Origin: Bradyrhizobium sp. AZCC 1719
Lineage (GTDB): Bacteria > Pseudomonadota > Alphaproteobacteria > Rhizobiales > Xanthobacteraceae
Reading direction: 5' to 3'
Length of the DNA stretch: 64,000 nucleotides
Assembly (NCBI RefSeq): GCF_036924525.1
Contig: NZ_JAZHRU010000001.1
Coordinates: forward strand, 6,787,001 to 6,851,000
Part shown: positions 54,897-62,087 of the stretch, piece by piece
How the letters are laid out: the number at the start of each line of letters is the position of its first letter
Position numbering within the stretch: position 1 is the stretch's first letter
Notes under the pieces: generated by a model
Told to the model about the DNA's origin: nothing
The model's input: only the letters and a program-made list of their open reading frames with translations
The model's database searches: none
Made by a program: the position numbers and the translations under genes

Positions 54897-55277
54897 ATGT
54901 TTTCGCATGTGATGATCGGCACCAACGACCTCGACAAGGCCAAGGCGTTCTATGACGCATTGCTCGGCACGCTCGGTGTGCGGCCGGCACGGGTCGACGG
55001 CCACCGCATTTTCTACATCACCAAGACCGGGATATTCTCGGTGACCAAGCCGATCAACGGCCAGCCCGCGACGCCCGCCAATGGCGGCACCATCGGCTTT
55101 GCGGCCGACTCGGCCGAACAGGCCGACGCATGGCACGCGGCCGGCATCGCCAATGGCGGAACGACCTGCGAAAATCCGCCGGGCATCCGCGAAGGCAGCG
55201 CAGGCAAACTCTATCTCGCTTATTTGCGCGATCTCGACGGCAACAAGATCTGCGCGATGCACAGGATGCCGGCGTAG
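54897..55277 (+). CDS. VOC family protein
   Basis: This 126-residue glyoxalase/bleomycin-resistance fold protein has FSHVMIGTNDLDKAKAFYDA, a central FYITKTGIFSVTKPINGQPA, TIGFAADSAEQADAWHAAGI and C-terminal KLYLAYLRDLDGNKICAMHR. His in SHVMIG and Asp/Asn near the C-terminus may hold a metal, but the enzymatic role is unknown. GGGAGGAAA is upstream of the ATG at 54897. It shares a promoter motif with the acyl-CoA dehydrogenase downstream. Confidence 0.82.
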   Translation: MFSHVMIGTNDLDKAKAFYDALLGTLGVRPARVDGHRIFYITKTGIFSVTKPINGQPATPANGGTIGFAADSAEQADAWHAAGIANGGTTCENPPGIREGSAGKLYLAYLRDLDGNKICAMHRMPA

Positions 55278-55281
55278 ACGT

Positions 55282-55374
55282 GTAGGGTGGGTTAGGCGAA
55301 GCCGTAACCCACCTTTCTTTCAGCTCCGAATGCTGCGGATTACGCTTCGGTAATCCGCTCTACGCACTTCCCAC
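55282..55374. repeat. Intergenic inverted repeat, family I
   Basis: gtagggtgggttaggcgaag with pairing gtaacccacc, then a second hairpin gcggattacgcttcggtaat. It is related at its left edge to family B (gtagggtggg) but diverges inside. It begins five bases after the VOC stop. Confidence 0.75.
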
Positions 55375-55405
55375 GGCGCGGAAAATCACGCCCCCTCTCC
55401 CGTCC

Positions 55406-55435
55406 TTGTACAAGCCCTGCCCCGCCGTCTACATT
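55406..55435 (+). promoter_or_regulatory. Candidate promoter of the acyl-CoA dehydrogenase gene
   Basis: TTGTAC, an 18-base spacer, TACATT, matching the motif at 54758-54787. It lies 63 bases before the acyl-CoA dehydrogenase start. The similarity extends beyond the hexamers (CCGCCGTCTACATTGCC), so a shared regulator or recent duplication of the promoter is likely. Confidence 0.55.
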
Positions 55436-55497
55436 GCCGGCCAACGAGCCGAGTGCGCGCCCGCAGATGAATGGTCTGCGCAATGGGAGGAATATAC

Positions 55498-56772
55498 ATG
55501 AAACACGCCTACATCCCGCGGACGACGACCTACAATCTCAACCCGGGCGAAGAACTCAACGATTTGCGCATGTCGGACGAGGTTCGTCCGCTCTACGAGC
55601 ACGTCAAGAAATTCATCCGCGAGACCGTCGATCCGATGTCGGTCGAGTTCATGCGGCTCGGCGAGGGCAAGAAGGACCGCTGGAGCTTTACGCCGGAGCA
55701 ACTCGCGGTGCTGCAGAAGGCCAAGGACAAGGCCAAGGAAGAGGGCCTGTGGAATTTCTTTTTGCCTGATGCCGAGACCGGCGAAGGCCTGAAGAATCTC
55801 GACTACGCCTATATCGCGGTTGAACTGGCGAAGAATCCGCTGGCGTCGGAGACCATGAACTGCTCGGCGCCCGATACCGGCAACATGGAAGTGCTGGAGC
55901 GCGTCGGCACCAAGGAGCAGAAGGAGAAGTGGCTGAAGCCGCTGCTGGCAGGCGAAATCCGCTCGGCCTACGCGATGACCGAACCCAACGTTGCCTCCTC
56001 CGACGCCAAGAATATTTCCACCACGGCAAAACTCGTCGGCGACGAATGGGTGATCAACGGCGAGAAGTATTACATCTCCGGCGCCGGCGATCCGCGCTGC
56101 AAGATCATGATCGTGATGGTGAAGACCAATCCCGATGCACCGCCGAGCAAGCAGCAGTCGCAGATCCTGGTGCCGATCGACACCCCCGGCGTCGAGATTT
56201 TGGGCCCGATGCACGTGTTCGGCCACGACCACGCGCCGCGCGGCCACATGCATCTGCGCTTCAACAATTGCCGGGTGCCGAAGGAGAACATTTTGCTCGG
56301 CGAAGGCCGCGGCTTTGAAATCTCGCAAGTCCGCCTCGGACCGGGGCGCATCCATCACTGCATGCGCACGATCGGCAAGGCGGAAAAGGCCCTCGACCTG
56401 ATGGTGTCGCGCGGGCTCACCCGCGAAGCCTTCGGCAAGAAGATCGCCCATCTCGGCGGAAACTTGCAGATCATCGCGCAGGCGCGCTGCGAGATCGAGG
56501 CGATGCGCCTGATGGTGCTGAAAGCCGCGAAAGCGATGGACGTGCTTGGCAACAAGGAGGCGCGGATCTGGGTCAGCATGGTCAAGGCCATGGTGCCGGA
56601 GCGCACCTGCAAGATCATCGACCAGGCAATCCAGATGCACGGCGCCACCGGCATTTCGCAGTGGAGCCCGCTCGGCGAGATGTACCAGGACGTCCGCCAC
56701 CTCCGCTTCGCCGACGGTCCGGACGAGGTGCACTGGATGGTGGTCGGAAGGCATGAACTGAGCATGCCGTAG
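55498..56772 (+). CDS. Acyl-CoA dehydrogenase, ACAD10/11-like
   Basis: This 424-residue protein is similar to the dehydrogenase half of animal ACAD10/ACAD11 in motifs: SAYAMTEPNVASSDAKNIST, WVINGEKYYISGAGDPRCKI, MHVFGHDHAPRGHMHLRFNN, RIHHCMRTIGKAEKALDLM and the C-terminal DEVHWMVVGRHEL. It introduces a 2,3-double bond, or in the ACAD11 mode eliminates phosphate from a phosphorylated hydroxyacyl-CoA. The kinase homologue lies 4 kb upstream on the other strand. GGGAGGAA precedes the ATG at 55498. Confidence 0.9.
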   Translation: MKHAYIPRTTTYNLNPGEELNDLRMSDEVRPLYEHVKKFIRETVDPMSVEFMRLGEGKKDRWSFTPEQLAVLQKAKDKAKEEGLWNFFLPDAETGEGLKNLDYAYIAVELAKNPLASETMNCSAPDTGNMEVLERVGTKEQKEKWLKPLLAGEIRSAYAMTEPNVASSDAKNISTTAKLVGDEWVINGEKYYISGAGDPRCKIMIVMVKTNPDAPPSKQQSQILVPIDTPGVEILGPMHVFGHDHAPRGHMHLRFNNCRVPKENILLGEGRGFEISQVRLGPGRIHHCMRTIGKAEKALDLMVSRGLTREAFGKKIAHLGGNLQIIAQARCEIEAMRLMVLKAAKAMDVLGNKEARIWVSMVKAMVPERTCKIIDQAIQMHGATGISQWSPLGEMYQDVRHLRFADGPDEVHWMVVGRHELSMP

Positions 56773-56784
56773 AGTTGTGCTCTC

Positions 56785-56826
56785 GTAGGGTGGGCAAAGG
56801 CGCGCAAGCGCTGTGCCCACCGCTAC
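56785..56826. repeat. Intergenic hairpin, family B, half copy
   Basis: gtagggtgggcaaaggcgcg then a short loop and tgcccaccgctac. This is only the left hairpin of the family B element, so it is a half-size copy. It lies between the acyl-CoA dehydrogenase and flavin reductase genes. Confidence 0.8.
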
Positions 56827-56857
56827 TTGCGCCCGCACTGAATGCGGAGCCCCCTAC

Positions 56858-57478
56858 ATGCAATACGACCCCAGCGATCTAAAACCCCGCGAGCGCTACA
56901 AGGTGCTCACCTCCTTCGTGCTGCCGCGGCCGATCGCCTGGGTGACGACGATTGGTCCGACCGGCGTGGTCAACGCGGCGCCGTTCAGCTTCTTCAACGT
57001 GTTCTGCGAGGACCCACCGCTCTGCATGTTTGCCGCCAATCTGCGGCCCGACGGCCGCGTCAAGGATACCGTGATCAACATCCGGCGGACTAACGAGTTC
57101 GTCGTCAACATGACCGACGAGCCCTTGGCGCGGGCGATGCATGAAAGCAGCGGCGATTTTCCGCCCGAGGTCGGCGAGCCGGACTATCTTGATCTCAAAC
57201 TGGCGCCCTCGACCAAAATCATCGTACCGCGGCTGGCGGATGCGCCGTTTGCGATGGAGTGCAAGACCTGGAAGGAGATCGACGTCAACGGCGACCGGCT
57301 GTTGGTGATGGGCGAAGGCATCCACTTCCATATCCGCGACGAATTGTGGGATCACGCCGCGATGCGCGTGCACATGGAGCGCTATCACCCGATCGGCCGC
57401 ATGTTCGCGGACCGTTATTGCCGGACCGACGACCGCGTGGTGTTTCCGCCGGCGGAAGGGGCGAAGACGGCGGTGTAG
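56858..57478 (+). CDS. Flavin reductase family protein
   Basis: This 206-residue FMN-binding split-barrel protein has RPIAWVTTIGPTGVVNAAPF, then SFFNVFCEDPPLCMFAANLR and DTVINIRRTNEFVVNMTDEP, the flavin-reductase-like domain. It probably reduces FMN with NAD(P)H or binds it. No partner monooxygenase is adjacent; the flavin monooxygenase at 62088-63746 is self-sufficient by type. The start at 56858 is preceded by a weak GGAG. It ends just before the IS630-interrupted repeat. Confidence 0.87.
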   Translation: MQYDPSDLKPRERYKVLTSFVLPRPIAWVTTIGPTGVVNAAPFSFFNVFCEDPPLCMFAANLRPDGRVKDTVINIRRTNEFVVNMTDEPLARAMHESSGDFPPEVGEPDYLDLKLAPSTKIIVPRLADAPFAMECKTWKEIDVNGDRLLVMGEGIHFHIRDELWDHAAMRVHMERYHPIGRMFADRYCRTDDRVVFPPAEGAKTAV

Positions 57479-57580
57479 CCCGTAGGGTGGGCAAAGCCAC
57501 CGGGTCGCGCGAATGCGCGCCCGATGACAGGCTCCGCGTGCCCACCATTCCAACCACGCATGAAGATGGTGGGCACGGCG

Positions 57581-58699
57581 CTAGTGTCCTGAACCAGAAG
57601 TTCGCAACATCTGGGCGTGGTTGGCCGAGACATTGTATCGGCAGAAGCGCTCGATGGAAGCAAGGATGTCATCGGCTGATTTGGTCCATCGGAACGGCTT
57701 GGGATCGGCATTGTGTCGGTCGATGAACGAAGTGATGTCAGCCCTGAGGGCGGCGACACTGCGGTAGACGCCGCGCCTAATCTTCTGATCCGTGAGGAGC
57801 GCGAAGAAGCGCTCGACCTGATTGAGCCATGACGAACTGGTCGGGGTCAGGTGCACGTGCCAACGCGGCCTTTTGGCCAGCCATCGCCGGATCAGCGGAG
57901 TCTTGTGCGTAGCGTAGTTATCCATGACGAGATGGACGTCGAGTTCGCGCGGCACGGCGGCCTCGATCTCATCGAGGAACTTGCGGAACTCGGCGGCACG
58001 GTGCCGTCCGTAACACTTGCCGATGACCCGTCCGGTCGCAATGTCGAGGGCGGCGAACAGCGATGTGGTGCCGTGCCTTCTGTAGTCGTGGCTCCTTCGG
58101 GCCGGCTGGCCGGGACGCATCGGCAGCATCGGCTGACTGCGGTCCAGCGCCTGGATTTGAGACTTCTCATCCACACACAGGACGATGGCGTGCTCCGGCG
58201 GCGAGACGTAAAGGCCCACGACGTCGCGCACCTTGGCCACGAAGTTCGGATCGGTCGAGAGCTTGAACGTCTCCAGCCGGTGCGGCTGGAGCCCGAAGGC
58301 CCGCCAGATGCGTTGCACCGTCGACACCGACAGGCCGCTGGCCTTCGCCATGCCGCGAGAACTCCAATGGGTGGCGTTCTCGGGGCAGCTCTCCAGCGTC
58401 CGCACGATCACAGCTTCGATGCGGGCATCGTCAATCGTGCGTGGCGCTCCGGAGCGTGGTTCGTCATACAACCCGGCCACACGCTGCTCCACAAAACGCC
58501 GCCGCCACTTTCCTACCGTCGCCCGGTCCAGGCCCAGCTTGGTTGCCACTTCCTTGTTCTGGCCGCCTTCCGCACAGGTCAGCACGATCCGGGCTCTCAG
58601 AGCCAGCGCCTGCGCCGTCTTCCGCCGCATGGTCAGCGACTTCAGTTCGGCACGCTCATCATCGCTCAATATCAGGGGGACAAGTCGCTGGACCGCCAT
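57581..58699 (-). CDS. IS630 family transposase
   Basis: This 372-residue transposase has N-terminal helix-turn-helix domains ([40 protein letters not shown]) and a DDE catalytic core with D177 ([10 protein letters not shown]), D260 ([11 protein letters not shown]) and E296 ([15 protein letters not shown]). Spacing of the last two is 35 residues, matching the family. No frameshift or internal stop. The TAG stop codon is not fully inside the element: it is made from the duplicated target TA plus one flanking base. Confidence 0.96.
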   Translation of the reverse strand: MAVQRLVPLILSDDERAELKSLTMRRKTAQALALRARIVLTCAEGGQNKEVATKLGLDRATVGKWRRRFVEQRVAGLYDEPRSGAPRTIDDARIEAVIVRTLESCPENATHWSSRGMAKASGLSVSTVQRIWRAFGLQPHRLETFKLSTDPNFVAKVRDVVGLYVSPPEHAIVLCVDEKSQIQALDRSQPMLPMRPGQPARRSHDYRRHGTTSLFAALDIATGRVIGKCYGRHRAAEFRKFLDEIEAAVPRELDVHLVMDNYATHKTPLIRRWLAKRPRWHVHLTPTSSSWLNQVERFFALLTDQKIRRGVYRSVAALRADITSFIDRHNADPKPFRWTKSADDILASIERFCRYNVSANHAQMLRTSGSGH

Positions 58700-58787
58700 T
58701 GGATGCTCCGTCGCTGTTTGCCCTTCCTTGGCACAGCGACGCGAATCTAACGCGACTCTAAGATTGCGAACTTGTGACTCGGGACAC
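57584..58787. mobile_element. Intact IS630-family insertion sequence
   Basis: This 1204 bp element has imperfect terminal inverted repeats GTGTCCTGAACCAGAAGTTC and, read inward from the right end, GTGTCCCGAGTCACAAGTTC (16 of 20 match). It is flanked by TA on both sides (57582-57583 and 58788-58789), the target duplication expected for this family. It carries one transposase gene and looks intact and recent. It split a family B palindrome, whose halves flank it. Confidence 0.94.
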
Positions 58788-58806
58788 TAGAGCGCCTTTG
58801 CCCACC

Positions 58807-59568
58807 CTACGAATCTCGGCTTGGCCTATGCGCACGCAGGAAAGACCGGATCTGCCGCACCGCGAGCGGCACCCGCTCTTTCGGCTCCTTCCACGGAAAC
58901 AGGCTGACCTCCGCGTTCGGCGCCAGCAGCGCGCTCTCCATGGCAACCGCATACGGATGCGCCGGGATGTCGTCGGGCAGGATCAGCACCGGCGTCTGGC
59001 ATTGACGCACAAAATCGCGCGTCACGGTGAAGACGAAATCGGGATCGGTGCGATACATCCGGGTCAGGAATTTTTCTGCCTGCTCCATCGTGATGTCGGA
59101 CCGGCGTTTTGTCAGTTCCGGCGCCCAGCCGGTCATGTTGTTATTGTAAAACAGGTCGCGCATTTCGGGACGCGAGCCTGACGGCATCGCCAATACGGCG
59201 GCGACGACGCGATCCGGCGCGCGCTTGATCAGATTCCAGATCAAGGGGCCGCCGATGCAGAAACCCAGCACCATGAATTTTTCAAAGCCGAGGTGATCCA
59301 TCAAGGCGAGCTGATCATCGGTGTGGGAATCCCAGGGGCGCTCGATCTCGAGCGGGCCGGTGGATTGGCCGGGCGGCGCGTTGCGCAGGTCGTAGGCGAT
59401 GCAGCGGTATTCGTTGCCGAACTCCTTGATGGCGTTGAAGGGCGGATAGTCGCCGGTGATGCCGGAGATGTTCGAATTCAATCCGCCGCCGGCGATCAGG
59501 AGCAGCGGAAAGCCGGAGCCGGCTTCCTCGTAGTGGATGCGGACTGGGCCTTTTTCGAACAAGCTCAT
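58807..59568 (-). CDS. Alpha/beta hydrolase with cysteine at the nucleophile elbow
   Basis: This 253-residue alpha/beta-hydrolase fold protein begins MSLFEKGPVRIHYEEAGSGF. It has the oxyanion region LLIAGGGLNSNISG, IAYDLRNAPPGQS, and the nucleophile elbow LGFCIGG, where C104 replaces the usual Ser, as in dienelactone-hydrolase-type enzymes. The late acid is probably D204 or D205 in LILPDDIPAHPYAV; a catalytic His is not obvious. The ATG at 59568 follows AGAGGAAAAG. The TAG stop is formed by the family B repeat's terminal bases, so the last residues may have changed when the repeat arrived. Confidence 0.83.
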   Translation of the reverse strand: MSLFEKGPVRIHYEEAGSGFPLLLIAGGGLNSNISGITGDYPPFNAIKEFGNEYRCIAYDLRNAPPGQSTGPLEIERPWDSHTDDQLALMDHLGFEKFMVLGFCIGGPLIWNLIKRAPDRVVAAVLAMPSGSRPEMRDLFYNNNMTGWAPELTKRRSDITMEQAEKFLTRMYRTDPDFVFTVTRDFVRQCQTPVLILPDDIPAHPYAVAMESALLAPNAEVSLFPWKEPKERVPLAVRQIRSFLRAHRPSRDS

Positions 59569-59617
59569 GGCGGCTTTTCCTCTGCCCTGTTGGGCGCGCG
59601 GGACCTTTGTTGGTTGT

Positions 59618-60520
59618 TTATCGAGAGTCCCCCTGCGCCGGCTCGCCGATCTTGTCCTGCGTCCTGGTATCGAAATCGCTCGCATCGTGCCGCTCATGCA
59701 ACTGGCTTGCCGGATCGCCGGAGATGCGGTTGACCATGCGCCCGCGTTTCACCGCCGGGCGCTTGGCGATCGCATCGGTCCAGCGCTGCACGTTCTTGTA
59801 TTCGTGCACCGAGAGGAATTCGCCGGCGCCGTAGACCAGGCCCTTGGCCAGCGCGCCGTACCATGGCCAGGTCGCCATGTCGGCGATCGTGTATTCACTC
59901 CCTGCGAGATATTCGTTGTCGGCCAAACGCCGATTGAGCACGTCGAGCTGGCGCTTCACCTCCATGGCGTAGCGGTCGATGGCGTATTCGATCTTGGTCG
60001 GCGCATAAGCGTAAAAATGGCCGAAGCCGCCGCCGAGATACGGCGCGCTGCCCATCTGCCAGAACAGCCACGACAGGCATTCGGCCCGCGCCGGCCCGCT
60101 CGCCGGCAAAAAGGCACCGAACTTTTCGGCGAGATGCATCAGGATCGCACCTGATTCAAACACCCGGATCGGCGTCGGTCCGCTGCGATCCATCAGTGCG
60201 GGGATCTTCGAATTCGGATTGACAGCGACGAAGCCGCTGCCGAACTGGTTGCCGTCGATCTTGATCAGCCAAGCGTCGTATTCAGCGCCGCTGTAGCCGG
60301 CCGCAAGCAGCTCCTCGAACATTACGGTGACCTTGACGCCGTTGGGCGTAGCCAGCGAGTAGAGCTGGAACGGATGGCGGCCGACCGGCAGCTCCGCCTC
60401 ATGCGTAGGGCCTGCGATCGGGCGATTGATCGCGGCGAACCGGCCGCCGCTTTCCTTGTTCCAGGTCCAGACTTTTGGCGGCACGTATTCGGCGGGATCG
60501 TTAACGGGGGCATCGGTCAT
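59618..60520 (-). CDS. yghU: YghU-type glutathione-dependent disulfide-bond oxidoreductase
   Basis: This 300-residue protein belongs to the Nu-class glutathione transferases. It has the extended N-terminus PPKVWTWNKESGGRFAAINR and thioredoxin-fold strand HPFQLYSLATPNGVKVTVMF. NSKIPALMDRSGPTPIRVFE and SGAILMHLAEKFGAFLP form the glutathione site. The C-terminal helical domain has WQMGSAPYLGGGFGHFYAYA. YghU/YfcG proteins reduce disulfides or act on organic peroxides. The ATG at 60520 is chosen over the longer frame because it gives the family's N-terminus. The C-terminal 20 residues are polar and variable. Confidence 0.9.
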   Translation of the reverse strand: MTDAPVNDPAEYVPPKVWTWNKESGGRFAAINRPIAGPTHEAELPVGRHPFQLYSLATPNGVKVTVMFEELLAAGYSGAEYDAWLIKIDGNQFGSGFVAVNPNSKIPALMDRSGPTPIRVFESGAILMHLAEKFGAFLPASGPARAECLSWLFWQMGSAPYLGGGFGHFYAYAPTKIEYAIDRYAMEVKRQLDVLNRRLADNEYLAGSEYTIADMATWPWYGALAKGLVYGAGEFLSVHEYKNVQRWTDAIAKRPAVKRGRMVNRISGDPASQLHERHDASDFDTRTQDKIGEPAQGDSR

Positions 60521-60772
60521 TCGGGTCGGCTCCAGGCTTCTTCGGCCGTCTCGCGATTGCGTGATCTGTCGCGCGTCGGCTGGTGCAATCCATGTAACGT
60601 TTCGTATCAGCACCGCAACAGAACAAAAAGCGCGCAAAAATCAGGGGAGGAATGCGCCATGCCACGCCTGCCTTGATTGCACGAGGGAAATGTACTCGGA
60701 GCAATGCTGCTGTGGCTGGCGTAGTCGAGATCGGCCATACTGGATGTGTCGCCATCAAAGAGACCCATCCAC

Positions 60773-61924
60773 ATGCTCCCATCACAGCGCGCCCTGTTCG
60801 AGATGCCGCGCCAGATCTGCTACCTGAACGCCGCCTCTTTCAGCCCGCTGCCGCTTCGAACGCTGGAGGCCGGCCGCGCCGCGGTTCTCCGCAAGGGCAC
60901 GCCGTGGACGCTAGAGGCTTCCTTCGCCAATCAGCAGCATGAACGCGCGCGCCTAGCTGCCGCCCGGCTGATCAATGCCGAAGCCGCCGATATCGCGCTG
61001 ATTCCCTCGATCAGTTACGGCGTTGCTACCGCCGCGAAGATGCTGCCGATCGCCCGCGGCACGCGCGTGATCGTGCTGGAGAACGATCATTCCTCGCCGG
61101 TGCTCGAATGGCAGACGCGGGCCGAGGCAGAAGGGTTCACCGTCGAGACGGTGCGGCAACCTGACGATGGCGACTGGACGGCGGCGGTTCTCGGAAGCAT
61201 CGAGCGATCCGGCGCTCCGCCGGTCAGCCTGGCCTCGATCTCATCAGTGCACTGGTCGGACGGCGGGTTGATCGATGTCGACAAGGTCGGCGCGGCACTG
61301 CGGCAGCGGAGCGCCGCCTTCCTTGTCGACGCGACGCACAGCATTGGCGTGCTGACGACCGACGTGAAGCGTCTCGACCCGGATTTTGTGATCTTCCCGG
61401 CCTACAAATGGCTGCTCGGCCCTTACGGCCGCGCCTTTCTCTATGTTGCAAAACGCCATCAAGGCGGTATCCCGCTTGAGCAGACCGCGTCCGGCCGCTG
61501 CAACGTGCGCGCCGATAACGCTGTCTATTTCACCGATCTCAGTTATGTTCCCGATGCGCGGCGCTTCGACATGGGCGAGCGCGACCATTTCATCTCGATG
61601 GAGATGGCCTCGATCGGCATGGAGATGATGGCTGACTGGGGCGCGCCGGCCATTGTGCAACGTCTCACGATGCTGACGGAGCGGATCGCGCAAGCCGTGC
61701 GCGGCATCGGCGTCCACGTTCCCGAACCTCACCTGCGGGCGCCGCATGTATTGAGCCTCGCCTTCAAGGGCGGAATGCCGGCGGGCCTCGTCGAAGGATT
61801 GGCGAGCGAACGCGTCTATGTCGCTCCGCGCCTCGGGCGCATGCGCATCTCGCCCCACGTCTATAATGACGAGGCCGATGTCGATCGATTTGTTGAGGTG
61901 TTGGCGCGGCGGCTGCGCGGCTAA
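60773..61924 (+). CDS. Class V aminotransferase-fold PLP enzyme
   Basis: This 383-residue fold-type I PLP enzyme has LNAASFSPLPLRTLEAGRAA (small domain start), LIPSISYGVATAAKMLPIAR, VLENDHSSPVLEWQTRAEAE, SISSVHWSDGGLIDVDKVGA and the Schiff-base lysine in IFPAYKWLLGPYGRAFLYVA. Relatives include cysteine desulfurases, kynureninases and isopenicillin-N-epimerase-like proteins. It lacks a desulfurase-type active-site Cys loop, so an epimerase or lyase role is more likely. The ATG at 60773 follows AAGAGA. No clear pathway partner next to it. Confidence 0.85.
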   Translation: MLPSQRALFEMPRQICYLNAASFSPLPLRTLEAGRAAVLRKGTPWTLEASFANQQHERARLAAARLINAEAADIALIPSISYGVATAAKMLPIARGTRVIVLENDHSSPVLEWQTRAEAEGFTVETVRQPDDGDWTAAVLGSIERSGAPPVSLASISSVHWSDGGLIDVDKVGAALRQRSAAFLVDATHSIGVLTTDVKRLDPDFVIFPAYKWLLGPYGRAFLYVAKRHQGGIPLEQTASGRCNVRADNAVYFTDLSYVPDARRFDMGERDHFISMEMASIGMEMMADWGAPAIVQRLTMLTERIAQAVRGIGVHVPEPHLRAPHVLSLAFKGGMPAGLVEGLASERVYVAPRLGRMRISPHVYNDEADVDRFVEVLARRLRG

Positions 61925-61962
61925 CATGTAGGGCGCTTTGCCCGCTCGACCCTTATGTCAGA

Positions 61963-62064
61963 CCTCATCCTGAGGAGCCGCGAAAGCGGCGTCTCGAAGG
62001 ATGAATGGCACCGGCGGGGCCACATGGTTCGAGACGGCGCATTCGCGCCTCCTCACCATGAGGG
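61963..62064. repeat. Intergenic palindrome, family H, copy 1
   Basis: cctcatcctgaggagccgcg ... gcctcctcaccatgagggt, with paired inner arms gtctcgaagg/gttcgagac. It lies between the convergent PLP enzyme and flavin monooxygenase genes. A second copy is at 63865-63966. Confidence 0.85.
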
Positions 62065-62087
62065 TCAAAGAGTTGCGATGCGGCGGT

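Larger units (their letters stand above)
57482..58810. repeat. Intergenic palindrome, family B, interrupted by IS630-type element
   Basis: The left part (57482-57583) begins gtagggtgggcaaag and includes a piece of family C (gatgacaggctccgcg), then the family B right arm atggtgggcacggcgc. The element at 57584-58787 interrupts it, and gagcgcctttgcccacccta completes it at the right. It sits between the flavin reductase and alpha/beta hydrolase genes, which converge. Confidence 0.85.
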
